A stretch of 8,162 nucleotides of DNA from Savagea sp. Its GTDB lineage: Bacteria > Bacillota > Bacilli > Bacillales_A > Planococcaceae. The notes below the pieces were generated by a model that saw nothing but the letters and a program-made list of their open reading frames with translations, had not been told where the DNA came from and ran no database searches. A program made the translations under genes and the position numbers. Shown piece after piece: positions 1 to 6,517 of this stretch (positions are counted from its first letter, which is position 1; the number at the start of each line of letters is the position of its first letter). The stretch lies in assembly GCA_030146155.1 (NCBI GenBank), contig JASLCF010000173.1, forward strand, positions 1-8,162, written 5' to 3'.

Positions 1-1
1 T

Positions 2-253
2 AAGTTGGCAACGAATGAAATCATTAGTGGTGGATACAGTTCATTACCTGGTCAAAACAACATCAACTGTGTGCGAGATGAGTTAGTTCCTTTATTAACA
101 AAGGTCACTCCACACTTAGAAAAGTTTGGTTACCAATTGCTTGAACAACGACAGGCAGTTGCACCTTTGCCTTTGCAAACGAAAATTCCGACGCTTTATC
201 GTGAAGCGGGTCAATATAGAAAGTTAGATGCACTTTTTTATTGGGAAGACTGA
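2..253 (+). CDS. 3' end of an unrecognised protein (cut by window edge)
   Basis: The frame is open from the first bases of the window to a TGA at 251-253 and gives about 83 residues. A TTG lies at position 5, but the frame continues upstream through a lysine codon and no ribosome binding site can be seen, so this is most likely the C-terminus of a longer protein. The visible part is soluble and has no membrane segment. It contains a glycine/serine turn (SGGYSSLPGQNN), an amphipathic helix around VRDELVPLLTKVTPHLEKFGY, and ends in KLDALFYWED. I do not recognise the family and assign no function. The next gene starts 44 nt downstream with no hairpin between them, so the two may be co-transcribed. 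Confidence 0.6.
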   Translation, partial: KLATNEIISGGYSSLPGQNNINCVRDELVPLLTKVTPHLEKFGYQLLEQRQAVAPLPLQTKIPTLYREAGQYRKLDALFYWED

Positions 254-297
254 ACTAGCAAGTACGCGCAGGTGACAATGAATAAAGGGGGAAGTAA

Positions 298-948
298 ATG
301 GAGAGTATCGTAAATTATAGTTGGCAAATTTTCATCACGCTTGAGCTACTGTCGTTGGTAGCCCTATTTGCTTTTGGAATCATCCGTTATTTTTTTGGTA
401 AGAAACAATGGAGTCGTTTATTCTTAGTGCTATTTCTACTGTTATTGCTTGCGGAAGGTGTACTTGCGCTACTGATTTACCAATGGACGGGGGAAATTTC
501 AACAGTACAAATTGTCATTGTTGTCTTTTTAGTCTATGCCTGCACATTTGGTATTTTTGACTTTATTCGATTAGATCGTTGGATGCGAATGAAAATCGGT
601 ACATGGCGTGGTGAAGAATTGCTCACTACCAAGGATTATGAGGTGATGAGGAGAAATAAAGATGCGCAATATATTGCAAAGAAGTACCGTATCTCCTCTA
701 TGATTCATCTGGTGCTTTTTATCATAGGACAGTTTATTTTATGGAGTTTGGGAACAGAGAATATTGCAGAAATGAAGTTATACTTAACAGATTTTTCATG
801 GATTGAGCAGGGAGAAGCAGTATATTCACCTTATGCGAATGAGATGTCTTTTGGAATTGGTATTTTATGGGGTATTGTTTTCATTGTTGATTTTGTATAC
901 TCCTGGTCTTATACTTTATTTCCAAAGAAAGAAAACAAGCAATCATAA
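298..948 (+). CDS. Five-segment integral membrane protein, function unknown (possibly YmcC-like)
   Basis: The 216-residue protein has about five hydrophobic segments, near residues 9-33, 38-62, 68-92, 135-153 and 184-207. Between segments three and four lies a charged loop of about 40 residues (RLDRWMRMK to AKKYRISS) rich in Lys and Arg, which by the positive-inside rule should face the cytoplasm. The C-terminus ends in KKENKQS and should also be cytoplasmic. The ATG at 298 follows a purine-rich AAAGGGGGAAG ribosome binding site (about 285-295). It resembles uncharacterised Bacilli membrane proteins of the YmcC type, but this is an impression from the loop pattern, not a firm match. No catalytic motif is visible. 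It is the last gene of its transcription unit, since a terminator hairpin starts 14 nt after the stop. Confidence 0.8.
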   Translation: MESIVNYSWQIFITLELLSLVALFAFGIIRYFFGKKQWSRLFLVLFLLLLLAEGVLALLIYQWTGEISTVQIVIVVFLVYACTFGIFDFIRLDRWMRMKIGTWRGEELLTTKDYEVMRRNKDAQYIAKKYRISSMIHLVLFIIGQFILWSLGTENIAEMKLYLTDFSWIEQGEAVYSPYANEMSFGIGILWGIVFIVDFVYSWSYTLFPKKENKQS

Positions 949-961
949 GCGATAAAAAAGT

Positions 962-1007
962 ACCTGTTTTGAAAATCCTTCTTAGGGGATTCAAAAACAG
1001 GTTTTTT
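962..1007 (+). terminator. Rho-independent terminator after the membrane protein gene
   Basis: ACCTGTTTTGA (962-972) pairs with TCAAAAACAGGT (991-1002) with one extra A on the right arm. The stem extends inward through ATCC/GGAT (975-978 with 987-990) past a small bulge. A run of six T follows (1002-1007). An A-run at 954-959 precedes the stem, so it could also work weakly on the minus strand, although both neighbouring genes are on the plus strand. Confidence 0.88.
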
Positions 1008-1058
1008 CAATGACTAGAAGATGAAATGTTAAAAAAAGTGGCTAGAGAGTCGGTTCGT

Positions 1059-1071
1059 TGAAACCGTTTCA
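1059..1071. promoter_or_regulatory. Perfect 13-bp palindrome TGAAACCGTTTCA, candidate operator
   Basis: TGAAAC and GTTTCA are exact reverse complements around a central C. The site ends one base before the extended -10 element of the promoter, where a bound repressor would block RNA polymerase. The half-sites resemble those of LacI/GalR-family regulators, including the catabolite site bound by CcpA. It is, however, one base shorter than the 14-base cre consensus TGWNANCGNTNWCA, so CcpA binding is uncertain. The regulator is not identifiable from the window. Confidence 0.45.
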
Positions 1072-1080
1072 TGCTATACT
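1072..1080 (+). promoter_or_regulatory. Extended -10 promoter for the DUF523-rlmD operon
   Basis: TGCTATACT matches the extended -10 pattern TGNTATAAT at all but one position. No good -35 hexamer is found 16-18 bp upstream (the region reads CGGTTCGT), which is common for extended -10 promoters. A TTGAAA at 1058-1063 is only 11 bp away, too close to serve as -35. Transcription would start near 1087, giving a leader of about 20 nt that contains the AAAGGAGAG ribosome binding site (1091-1099) before the ATG at 1107. Confidence 0.65.
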
Positions 1081-1106
1081 TTGTAGAGTAAAAGGAGAGA
1101 GATGTT

Positions 1107-1571
1107 ATGCTTTTAGTGAGTGCTTGTTTAGCAGGTAAGACTGTACGTTATGACGGGGGTCATTGTCTAAAAGAAGAAATTGAACAAAGGGTGCAAGAGA
1201 AAGAGGCACGTATATTTTGCCCTGAAGTGGCCGGTGGATTATCCACCCCAAGAGAGCCTGCAGAAATCCAGGGCGGCGATGGTTATGATGTACTGGATGG
1301 AACAGCTACAGTACAAACTAGCAGTGGAAAAGATGTAACAGAAGCTTTTCTTAGCGGGGCACAAGCTATGCTGGCCTTTGCACAACATCAACAAGCAACC
1401 TGTATTGTCTTAAAAGAAGACAGCCCATCTTGTGGAAGTCAAAGCATTCATGATGGTTATTTTACTGGAGACAAAAGGTCAGGTGTGGGTGTGACAACGG
1501 CTCTTTTACGTAGAAATGGTTATGTAGTGATGAATGAAAAACAATTTATAGAAGAATATGTGAGAAAGTAG
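1107..1571 (+). CDS. DUF523 family protein, TudS-like 2-thiouracil desulfurase candidate
   Basis: The 154-residue protein carries the DUF523 (YbbK) signatures: VSACLAGKTVRYDGG at the N-terminus, FCPEVAGGLSTPREPAEI in the middle and KEDSPSCGSQSIHDG towards the C-terminus. Three conserved cysteines, C7, C38 and C109, are placed as expected for ligands of the [4Fe-4S] cluster known in the DUF523 member TudS, which removes sulphur from 2-thiouracil. E40 and S106 are plausible active-site residues by analogy. Length is normal for the single-domain form. The protein should be cytoplasmic and its cluster oxygen-sensitive. The ATG at 1107 has a good AAAGGAGAG site seven bases upstream. Its stop codon overlaps the ribosome binding site of rlmD, 9 nt upstream of that start, so the two are probably translated together. 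Family membership is clear; the exact substrate here is inferred. Confidence 0.9.
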   Translation: MLLVSACLAGKTVRYDGGHCLKEEIEQRVQEKEARIFCPEVAGGLSTPREPAEIQGGDGYDVLDGTATVQTSSGKDVTEAFLSGAQAMLAFAQHQQATCIVLKEDSPSCGSQSIHDGYFTGDKRSGVGVTTALLRRNGYVVMNEKQFIEEYVRK

Positions 1572-1580
1572 GAAAGAAGA

Positions 1581-2963
1581 ATGACAATCGTAGGGAAAGA
1601 TTTAACATTCAAAGCAACAATTGAAGAGTTGAATAATCGTGGTGAAGGGATTGTACATGTACAGACATTACGCAAAAATGGGAAATATAGAAATACAGAA
1701 TTAGCTATTCCATATACATTGCCAGGCGAAGAAGTGCTGGCTAAACAAACGATGCCTTTTCGCAAAAAGAAAGCGCGAATGGAAGAGCGTTATACTTCTC
1801 ATCCTGAACGAATTACACCAGAATGTGAACATTTCGGTTTATGTGGAGGATGTTCTTGGCAACACTGGACTTATGAAGCCCAACTGCAACAAAAGACAGC
1901 ACAAGTGAAAAGTTATATGGTGAATAACGGACATGATCCAGATGTTGTTCAACCGACAATCGGTGCGGTGAAAGAGTGGAATTATCGAAATAAAATGGAG
2001 TTTACTTTTAGTCCTTCTGGTGAATTGGGTTTGCATGAGAAAGACAATTATCGTCATGTCATTCCTTTGAAAGAATGTTTAATAGCGAGTTCCACAATGG
2101 TTGATGTATCGATGACAGTCGCAACATGGGCAAAGAAACATCAAATTACAGGGTATGATAAGGGGACACATACAGGTATTTTAAGGAATTTAATGGTACG
2201 CCATTCCCAAGCAACTAATGAAGTCATGTTAGCCTTGTTTGCGACAGTTGCACCGGAAGAAGTACCAGTACATCAAGAGTTGGTGGACACCATCGTATCT
2301 AATCACCCTGAAGTGAAGAGTTTGATGTGGTTAGAAAATCGTGAAGTTGCTGATCGTGTACAATCAGAAAAAACACATGTATTATCAGGTCGAGATTATA
2401 TTTACGATGAGTTAGCTGGGTTTAGATTCCGTTTATGGTTTGATACATTTTTCCAAACGAATCCAGAACAAGCTCAAGTATTAGTAGACTTAGCTCTTGA
2501 ACTTGCTCAAGCTCGTCCAGATGAGCGAATGATTGATTTGTTTTGTGGGGTAGGAACTTTTTCATTGCCTTTTGCAAAAGAAGTGAAAGAATTATATGGT
2601 GTGGAAATTGTCGAGAGCTCCATTGCATCAGCTAAACGGAATGCAGTAGACAACGAGATTACGAATGCTTTATTTTTTGCACAAGATGCACGTAGAGGAC
2701 TTGCTGAGGTTGTAGAAACTTATGGCACGCCAGACTTATTATTAGTAGACCCGCCACGTTCTGGTGCGGGTGGTAAGGTAATGAGACGAATTGGACGAAC
2801 TGAAGCAAAGCGTGTGGTCTATATTTCATGTAATCCAGAAACTTTTGCTGAAGATATTGTTCATTTGCAAGCGTTTGGTTATCGTTTGGAAGTTGTACAA
2901 CCTGTTGATTTATTTCCGCAAACGTATCATGTAGAATCCGTAGCCTTATTGACGAAGGAGTAA
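1581..2963 (+). CDS. rlmD: 23S rRNA (uracil-C5)-methyltransferase, RlmD/RlmCD family
   Basis: The 460-residue enzyme of the TrmA/RumA family uses S-adenosylmethionine to methylate C5 of a uracil in 23S rRNA. Residues 1-65 form a TRAM-like RNA-binding domain (KATIEELNNRGEGIVHV). A [4Fe-4S] site follows as C82-x5-C88-x2-C91, with C166 (IPLKEC) as fourth ligand. The SAM-binding loop is DLFCGVGTFSLP (319-330), the DPPR motif is at 390-393, the catalytic cysteine is C417 in VYISCNPETFAED, and the general-base glutamate is E452 in YHVESVALL. All key residues are present, so it should be active. In E. coli RlmD acts on U1939. Gram-positive relatives (RlmCD) methylate both U747 and U1939, and Firmicutes often carry two or more paralogues, so the exact position is not settled. 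The start follows an AGGAAAGA site. The second gene of the operon; the next gene starts 41 nt on. Confidence 0.92.
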   Translation: MTIVGKDLTFKATIEELNNRGEGIVHVQTLRKNGKYRNTELAIPYTLPGEEVLAKQTMPFRKKKARMEERYTSHPERITPECEHFGLCGGCSWQHWTYEAQLQQKTAQVKSYMVNNGHDPDVVQPTIGAVKEWNYRNKMEFTFSPSGELGLHEKDNYRHVIPLKECLIASSTMVDVSMTVATWAKKHQITGYDKGTHTGILRNLMVRHSQATNEVMLALFATVAPEEVPVHQELVDTIVSNHPEVKSLMWLENREVADRVQSEKTHVLSGRDYIYDELAGFRFRLWFDTFFQTNPEQAQVLVDLALELAQARPDERMIDLFCGVGTFSLPFAKEVKELYGVEIVESSIASAKRNAVDNEITNALFFAQDARRGLAEVVETYGTPDLLLVDPPRSGAGGKVMRRIGRTEAKRVVYISCNPETFAEDIVHLQAFGYRLEVVQPVDLFPQTYHVESVALLTKE

Positions 2964-2990
2964 AACGTCAGCATATGAAGTGTGACTTTA

Positions 2991-2997
2991 GAGAGGG
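2991..2997 (+). promoter_or_regulatory. Ribosome binding site that decides the start of the DUF3885-like gene
   Basis: GAGAGGG lies seven bases before the ATG at 3005. The alternative in-frame ATG at 2975 has its nearest AAGGAG (2955-2960) 14 bases away, which is too far. The later start is therefore preferred; the earlier one would add ten residues (MKCDFREGCL). Confidence 0.6.
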
Positions 2998-3004
2998 ATG
3001 TTTG

Positions 3005-3634
3005 ATGAACCTTGTGCATCGATTTAATAAAATAATTGTTGATTTAGGCTTAGGTGTACTTGAACATCCTGTGTCTTCTCACGCACCTTTTGTTCTTTGT
3101 TTTCAAGTGGGAGGCGAAGAGGACGTTTATAAAAAGAAAGGTCTTTTCAGAAAAGAGTATGCCAATCCACAGTATGTACAGGAAGCTTTGGAACGTGCAT
3201 CTACATTGTTTCACGTGTTCCCCTCAAATCGTTGGTTGCTTCGTATTGATTGTTTGAGTGAAAAGGAGATGAAACGTATCTGCAAACATTTGCAGATGAG
3301 AAGACCGAAAGAGTTAGTGAAGAAAGAGTATGGATTAGAAGGTGACGACATTACTCATTACGAGATGTACTGGGATTTGAGAGAAGAGAATCTTTCTATT
3401 GATCGTCTATTGAAAGAAATTATTTTAGCAGATCTAGGGGGATTTAAGAGCTTAGCTTCGAATGTATTCTTAATAAATGAAGCGGATACGATTCTTTATC
3501 TGTTACATGATGATCGAGCAGTAGATATTGTTGCTGAAAATAAAGAAGCATTATTCACTCTCTATTCAACATATCAAGAATGGCTACTTCCCTTTAATAA
3601 TGAAGGTATATTTGATTGTCAAAGGGAAGTATAG
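3005..3634 (+). CDS. DUF3885-like protein of unknown function
   Basis: The 209-residue soluble protein has no signal peptide or membrane segment. Its C-terminal half matches my recollection of the DUF3885 pattern: LLKEIILADLGGFKSLASNVFLIN (136-158), then LYLLHDDRAVDIVAENKEAL (164-183) and LYSTYQEWLLPFN (186-198). The N-terminal half holds a basic stretch (YKKKGLFRKEY, 42-52) and a helix that includes QEALERASTLFHVF. Nothing suggests an enzyme active site, apart from conserved-looking acidic residues in HDDR. DUF3885 genes are scattered in Firmicutes, sometimes among toxin-immunity-like proteins, but that link is not supported by this context. It lies 41 nt after rlmD with no terminator between, so it is probably the last gene of the operon. 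If the start at 2975 is used it has 219 residues. Confidence 0.75.
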   Translation: MNLVHRFNKIIVDLGLGVLEHPVSSHAPFVLCFQVGGEEDVYKKKGLFRKEYANPQYVQEALERASTLFHVFPSNRWLLRIDCLSEKEMKRICKHLQMRRPKELVKKEYGLEGDDITHYEMYWDLREENLSIDRLLKEIILADLGGFKSLASNVFLINEADTILYLLHDDRAVDIVAENKEALFTLYSTYQEWLLPFNNEGIFDCQREV

Positions 3635-3667
3635 CCTGTATAAAATAGTCACTCCTTTATTCATTCT

Positions 3668-3711
3668 ATACAAAAAGAGAAGCCAGTTGCTCATGGCTTC
3701 TTTTTTTGTAT
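3668..3711. terminator. Bidirectional terminator between convergent genes
   Basis: An 18-bp stem pairs 3668-3685 (ATACAAAAAGAGAAGCCA) with 3694-3711, with a single G-T wobble and an eight-base loop. T-runs and A-runs flank the GC-rich core on both sides, so it can stop transcription of the DUF3885-like gene on the plus strand and of the flavoprotein gene on the minus strand. Confidence 0.92.
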
Positions 3712-3737
3712 GACAGAATAAACATACTACAGGGTGT

Positions 3738-4439
3738 TTAAGATAAAAATTCATCTCTCATATGGGGGTGTTTATCGATGATAATCTGAGAGGGATCAAT
3801 TAATGCTTCTTTTAAAACAGCAATGGTTTGATTTAAAAACTCATCGCTTCCTACAACATAAAACAAAGCATCTTTATCTGTTGCGAGCTTGCTGACCTCT
3901 TCATAATATGCCGGTCGATTATCGACAAATTGTGCAGTAAATGCATAATCCTTCGTAGCTTCAAACACTGGGTTAAATAAAAACTCTTGTGTCGAATCCA
4001 CGTTTAAGGAATGCATATGTGGAATTCCTTCTGTATTTGCTAAGTAATCCAAAATGAGCGGTCTAAAGGTAGCTACTCCTACGCCAGACGACAAGAGATA
4101 TATTTTCTTGCCTACTCGTTGTAACGGCACATTGGAGTGTGTTTTGAAAAGAGCAACTTCATCACCAATCGTGTAGTTTTTCAAGGTGCTTTTATAAGGT
4201 GAGCATAACTCTTTGATTCGAGTAGTAATACCTATTGCCTGTTCATGCGGTAAGGTGGAGATAGACATATGGCGCACTAATCCACGATTAGGTTGTTCTC
4301 CCTCATTAAACCCTTTCAATGCTAGGTGTGTATGTGCACCCTCCTCCCAAGTAAAGCCCTCTGGAATTTCTAATAAATAGGTTTTGACTTCAGATGTCTC
4401 ATCTATGATGTCCTTAATAGTTGTCCAATAAATTTGCAA
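3738..4439 (-). CDS. Ferredoxin-reductase-fold FAD/NAD(P)H oxidoreductase, iron-regulated
   Basis: The 233-residue protein has the two-domain ferredoxin-NADP reductase fold. The N-terminal flavin-binding barrel carries RHMS (56-59), a variant of the RxYS motif that binds FAD. The nucleotide-binding domain shows YLLSSGVGVATFRPLI (114-129) and FYVVGSDEFLNQ (193-204). It has no attached [2Fe-2S] or globin domain, so it must pass electrons to a separate partner or directly to a small acceptor. Translation appears to start at TTG (4439-4437): no ATG or GTG occurs in frame between it and the upstream stop. A GGGG ribosome binding site lies at 4448-4451, eight bases away. The Fur box over its promoter suggests a role in iron acquisition, such as reduction of ferric siderophore or of haem-derived iron. 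That role is inferred; the reductase fold itself is well supported. Confidence 0.85.
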   Translation of the reverse strand: MQIYWTTIKDIIDETSEVKTYLLEIPEGFTWEEGAHTHLALKGFNEGEQPNRGLVRHMSISTLPHEQAIGITTRIKELCSPYKSTLKNYTIGDEVALFKTHSNVPLQRVGKKIYLLSSGVGVATFRPLILDYLANTEGIPHMHSLNVDSTQEFLFNPVFEATKDYAFTAQFVDNRPAYYEEVSKLATDKDALFYVVGSDEFLNQTIAVLKEALIDPSQIIIDKHPHMRDEFLS

Positions 4440-4482
4440 TGCATGTACCCCATTTCTTTTTCATGATCACTTCTTAAAGATA

Positions 4483-4511
4483 AAGATACTACAAATGATA
4501 ATGATTATCAA
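4483..4511 (-). promoter_or_regulatory. Promoter of the flavoprotein gene
   Basis: Read on the minus strand, TTGATA (4506-4511, five of six matches to the -35 consensus) is followed after exactly 17 bases by TATCTT (4483-4488, four of six matches to the -10). Transcription would start near 4476, giving a leader of about 36 nt before the TTG start. The Fur box covers part of the -35 and most of the spacer. Confidence 0.65.
4496..4510. promoter_or_regulatory. Fur box, perfect 7-1-7 inverted repeat
   Basis: TGATAATGATTATCA is an exact match to the Fur 7-1-7 operator TGATAATNATTATCA known from Bacillus and close to the classical GATAATGATAATCATTATC. The following bases (CAATGAAAATGA) contain weak extra half-sites. 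The site overlaps the minus-strand promoter at 4483-4511, so iron-loaded Fur should repress the flavoprotein gene. It lies 120 bp before the lipoprotein start on the plus strand; control of that operon is possible but not shown. Confidence 0.9.
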
Positions 4512-4614
4512 TGAAAATGAATAAGGTTTAAAGAGCTAAAAAAAGGCAATGAAAGAAAAGAATAGAATAGCAAACTATTTGAGTAAATCATTCGTTATTA
4601 AATTAATGAAAAAT

Positions 4615-4620
4615 GAGAGG
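4615..4620 (+). promoter_or_regulatory. Ribosome binding site that decides the lipoprotein start
   Basis: GAGAGG ends nine bases before the ATG at 4630, which begins the signal peptide MKKTMISVLF. The ATG at 4621 directly abuts this site and cannot use it. The ATG at 4549 has only a weak AAAAGG two bases away and would place 27 charged residues before the signal peptide. Confidence 0.7.
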
Positions 4621-4629
4621 ATGATTCGC

Positions 4630-5121
4630 ATGAAAAAAACAATGATTAGTGTGTTATTTCTTTTAACAGGACTACTTGTATTCGCAGCTTGCTCTTCAAG
4701 TAGTGATACACCGAAAAAAGAAGTGACGAAAACATCAAAAGAAATAACAACTGAAATGATGGAAGGGAAAGAGTTACCTGCATTTGTTGAAATTGAAAAT
4801 GATGCACAGTTAAAAGATTTTTATGGCATTGATGGAGCTCTTCTAGAGGATTACTCTGTCCATATGCCAATGATGAATGTGAAGTCGGATGAATTAGCGG
4901 TGTTACGATTGAAAGATCAAAAGGACATATCTACCGTTGAGGAGCAACTAAAGAAACGTGCAGAAGCCATTCAGCAACAGTTTGAACAATATCTACCCGA
5001 TCAATACGAGCATGCAAAGAACTATCAAATCGTTCAACAAGGAAATTATATTTTATTTGTAATTGCTGAAGATACCAAACAATTTATTGATTCATTTAAT
5101 GCCTTTTTTGAAGAGAAGTAA
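4630..5121 (+). CDS. DUF4358 family surface lipoprotein
   Basis: The 163-residue protein starts with a lipoprotein signal peptide: MKKTMIS, a hydrophobic core, then the lipobox VFAAC with lipidated cysteine C21. A Ser-rich and Lys/Thr-rich linker follows (22-42). The mature domain (about 47-162) matches the DUF4358 pattern: FYGIDGALLEDYSVHMPMMNVKSDELAVLRLKD, a helix with KKRAEAIQQQFEQYLPDQYE, and a final strand NYILFVIAED before the C-terminal helix. It should sit on the outer face of the membrane. DUF4358 proteins are frequently encoded beside MBOAT and DHHW genes in Firmicutes, as here, where the MBOAT start lies only 5 nt after its stop. This suggests an accessory role in surface O-acylation, but no biochemical role is known to me. 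The ATG at 4630 was chosen over an upstream in-frame ATG at 4549 on ribosome-binding and signal-peptide grounds. Confidence 0.88.
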   Translation: MKKTMISVLFLLTGLLVFAACSSSSDTPKKEVTKTSKEITTEMMEGKELPAFVEIENDAQLKDFYGIDGALLEDYSVHMPMMNVKSDELAVLRLKDQKDISTVEEQLKKRAEAIQQQFEQYLPDQYEHAKNYQIVQQGNYILFVIAEDTKQFIDSFNAFFEEK

Positions 5122-5126
5122 AGCGA

Positions 5127-6506
5127 ATGGTATTTAGTAGTCTACTCTTTTTATTTTTATTTCTTCCCGTCGTATTATTTCTTTATTATTTGGCGCCTCG
5201 TCGTTTTAGAAATGCAATCTTATTTGGTGTAAGCTTGTTTTTCTATGCGTGGGGAGAGCCCATTTATATTGTATTAATGCTCTTTTCGACTTTTACAGAT
5301 TTTGGTTTAGGAAGATTGTTAGGAAGAAAGGACTCGTCTCAACATTTCCGTCGTTGGGTCGTCACAGCATCCATCTTTATTAATTTATCTTTATTATCTT
5401 TTTTTAAATATGCCGATTTTGCAATTGATACAGTGAACCAAATGTTTCAACTTGAACTCCCACTCGTAGACTTACCTCTTCCGATTGGGATTTCTTTTTA
5501 TACTTTTCAATCTTTGTCCTACATCATTGATGTCTATCGCAGAGAAGTTGAGCCTGAACGAAATTGGATTGATTTTGGTGCGTATGTTTCTCTCTTCCCA
5601 CAACTTGTAGCAGGACCGATTGTGCAATATCATACCGTAGCTGATCAATTAGCGAACCGTATAGAAAGTAGAGCTTTGTTTGTAGAAGGCGTACGTCGCT
5701 TTATTGTGGGGTTGGGGAAAAAGGTTTTACTGGCAAACAATATTGGTCAACTTTGGCACACGATCTCAACTGGTCCACTAGATACGCTCCCAACCTTAAC
5801 GGCTTGGCTCGGTATTTTAGCTTTTGCGCTCCAGATTTATTTTGATTTTAGCGGCTATTCCGATATGGCCATTGGTTTGGGCTTGATGTTTGGTTTTCGT
5901 TTCAATGAGAATTTCAACTTGCCGTATCGAGCGACAAGCATCACCGACTTTTGGAGAAGGTGGCATATTTCATTAGGCAGCTGGTTTAGAAATTATGTCT
6001 ATATTCCTTTAGGCGGAAATCGTCGGGGATTAGTGCTTCAACTACGTAATATTTTAATTGTATGGTTATTGACTGGATTTTGGCATGGAGCAAATTGGAA
6101 TTTCATCCTATGGGGGCTTTACTTTGGGATACTTTTAATAGCAGAAAAATGGTTTGTTCTCCGTTTGTTAAGCTTTATACCACGGGCTATTCAACATATG
6201 TATGCTTTGTTTTTTATAGCAATCGGTTGGGTTATTTTTGTTTTTGAAGATTTGAAACAAGTGCAAACTTATCTCGGTCGGTTATTTGATTGGACAAGGA
6301 ACGGGATATATGATGAAACGACTTTATATTATTTGACTACGAATGGCGTTTTACTGCTAATAGGCATGGTGATTTCCATTGTTCCACGTAAAACATCGAG
6401 TGCTTTAAGTTGGTCTCAAGTCATTGGTTTATTACTGCTTCTTGTCCTATCCGTTGCTTATTTAGTCGATGCCAGTTTTAATCCATTTTTATATTTTAGA
6501 TTTTAA
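5127..6506 (+). CDS. MBOAT family membrane O-acyltransferase (AlgI-like)
   Basis: The 459-residue polytopic membrane protein belongs to the membrane-bound O-acyltransferase family, like AlgI, PatA and DltB. Family signatures appear in order: LPIGISFYTFQSLSYIIDVYR (118-138), FPQLVAGPIVQ (157-167), YFDFSGYSDMAIGLGLMFGF (238-257), DFWRRWHISLGSWFRNYVYIPLGGNR (274-299, with H280) and LLTGFWHGANWNFILWGLYFG (314-334, with the invariant catalytic H320). Length lies between DltB (about 410) and AlgI (about 520). AlgI-type enzymes take an acetyl group from a cytoplasmic donor and hand it across the membrane to an extracytoplasmic transferase. The DHHW gene immediately downstream is the expected partner. 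A dlt-operon role is unlikely because no DltA, DltC or DltD gene is present. The ATG follows GAAGAGAAG inside the end of the lipoprotein gene, suggesting coupled translation. Confidence 0.92.
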   Translation: MVFSSLLFLFLFLPVVLFLYYLAPRRFRNAILFGVSLFFYAWGEPIYIVLMLFSTFTDFGLGRLLGRKDSSQHFRRWVVTASIFINLSLLSFFKYADFAIDTVNQMFQLELPLVDLPLPIGISFYTFQSLSYIIDVYRREVEPERNWIDFGAYVSLFPQLVAGPIVQYHTVADQLANRIESRALFVEGVRRFIVGLGKKVLLANNIGQLWHTISTGPLDTLPTLTAWLGILAFALQIYFDFSGYSDMAIGLGLMFGFRFNENFNLPYRATSITDFWRRWHISLGSWFRNYVYIPLGGNRRGLVLQLRNILIVWLLTGFWHGANWNFILWGLYFGILLIAEKWFVLRLLSFIPRAIQHMYALFFIAIGWVIFVFEDLKQVQTYLGRLFDWTRNGIYDETTLYYLTTNGVLLLIGMVISIVPRKTSSALSWSQVIGLLLLLVLSVAYLVDASFNPFLYFRF

Positions 6507-6511
6507 GGAGG
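6505..6511 (+). promoter_or_regulatory. Strong ribosome binding site that decides the DHHW start
   Basis: AAGGAGG overlaps the stop codon of the MBOAT gene (TAA, 6504-6506) and lies six bases before the ATG at 6518. The GTG at 6512 directly abuts the site and is therefore not usable, although it would add only two residues. Confidence 0.8.
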
Positions 6512-6517
6512 GTGAAG

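Noticed and set aside
1058..1063. TTGAAA as the -35 of the operon promoter
   Set aside because: It is only 11 bp from TATACT; the normal spacing is 16-18 bp. The extended -10 explains the promoter better.
1059..1072. Canonical cre site for CcpA
   Set aside because: The palindrome has 13 bases and cannot be aligned to the 14-base cre consensus without a gap, so it is kept only as a generic operator candidate.
4549..4629. Lipoprotein start at the upstream ATG (4549)
   Set aside because: It would put 27 charged residues before a standard signal peptide and has its purine stretch only two bases away, whereas the ATG at 4630 has a well-spaced GAGAGG.
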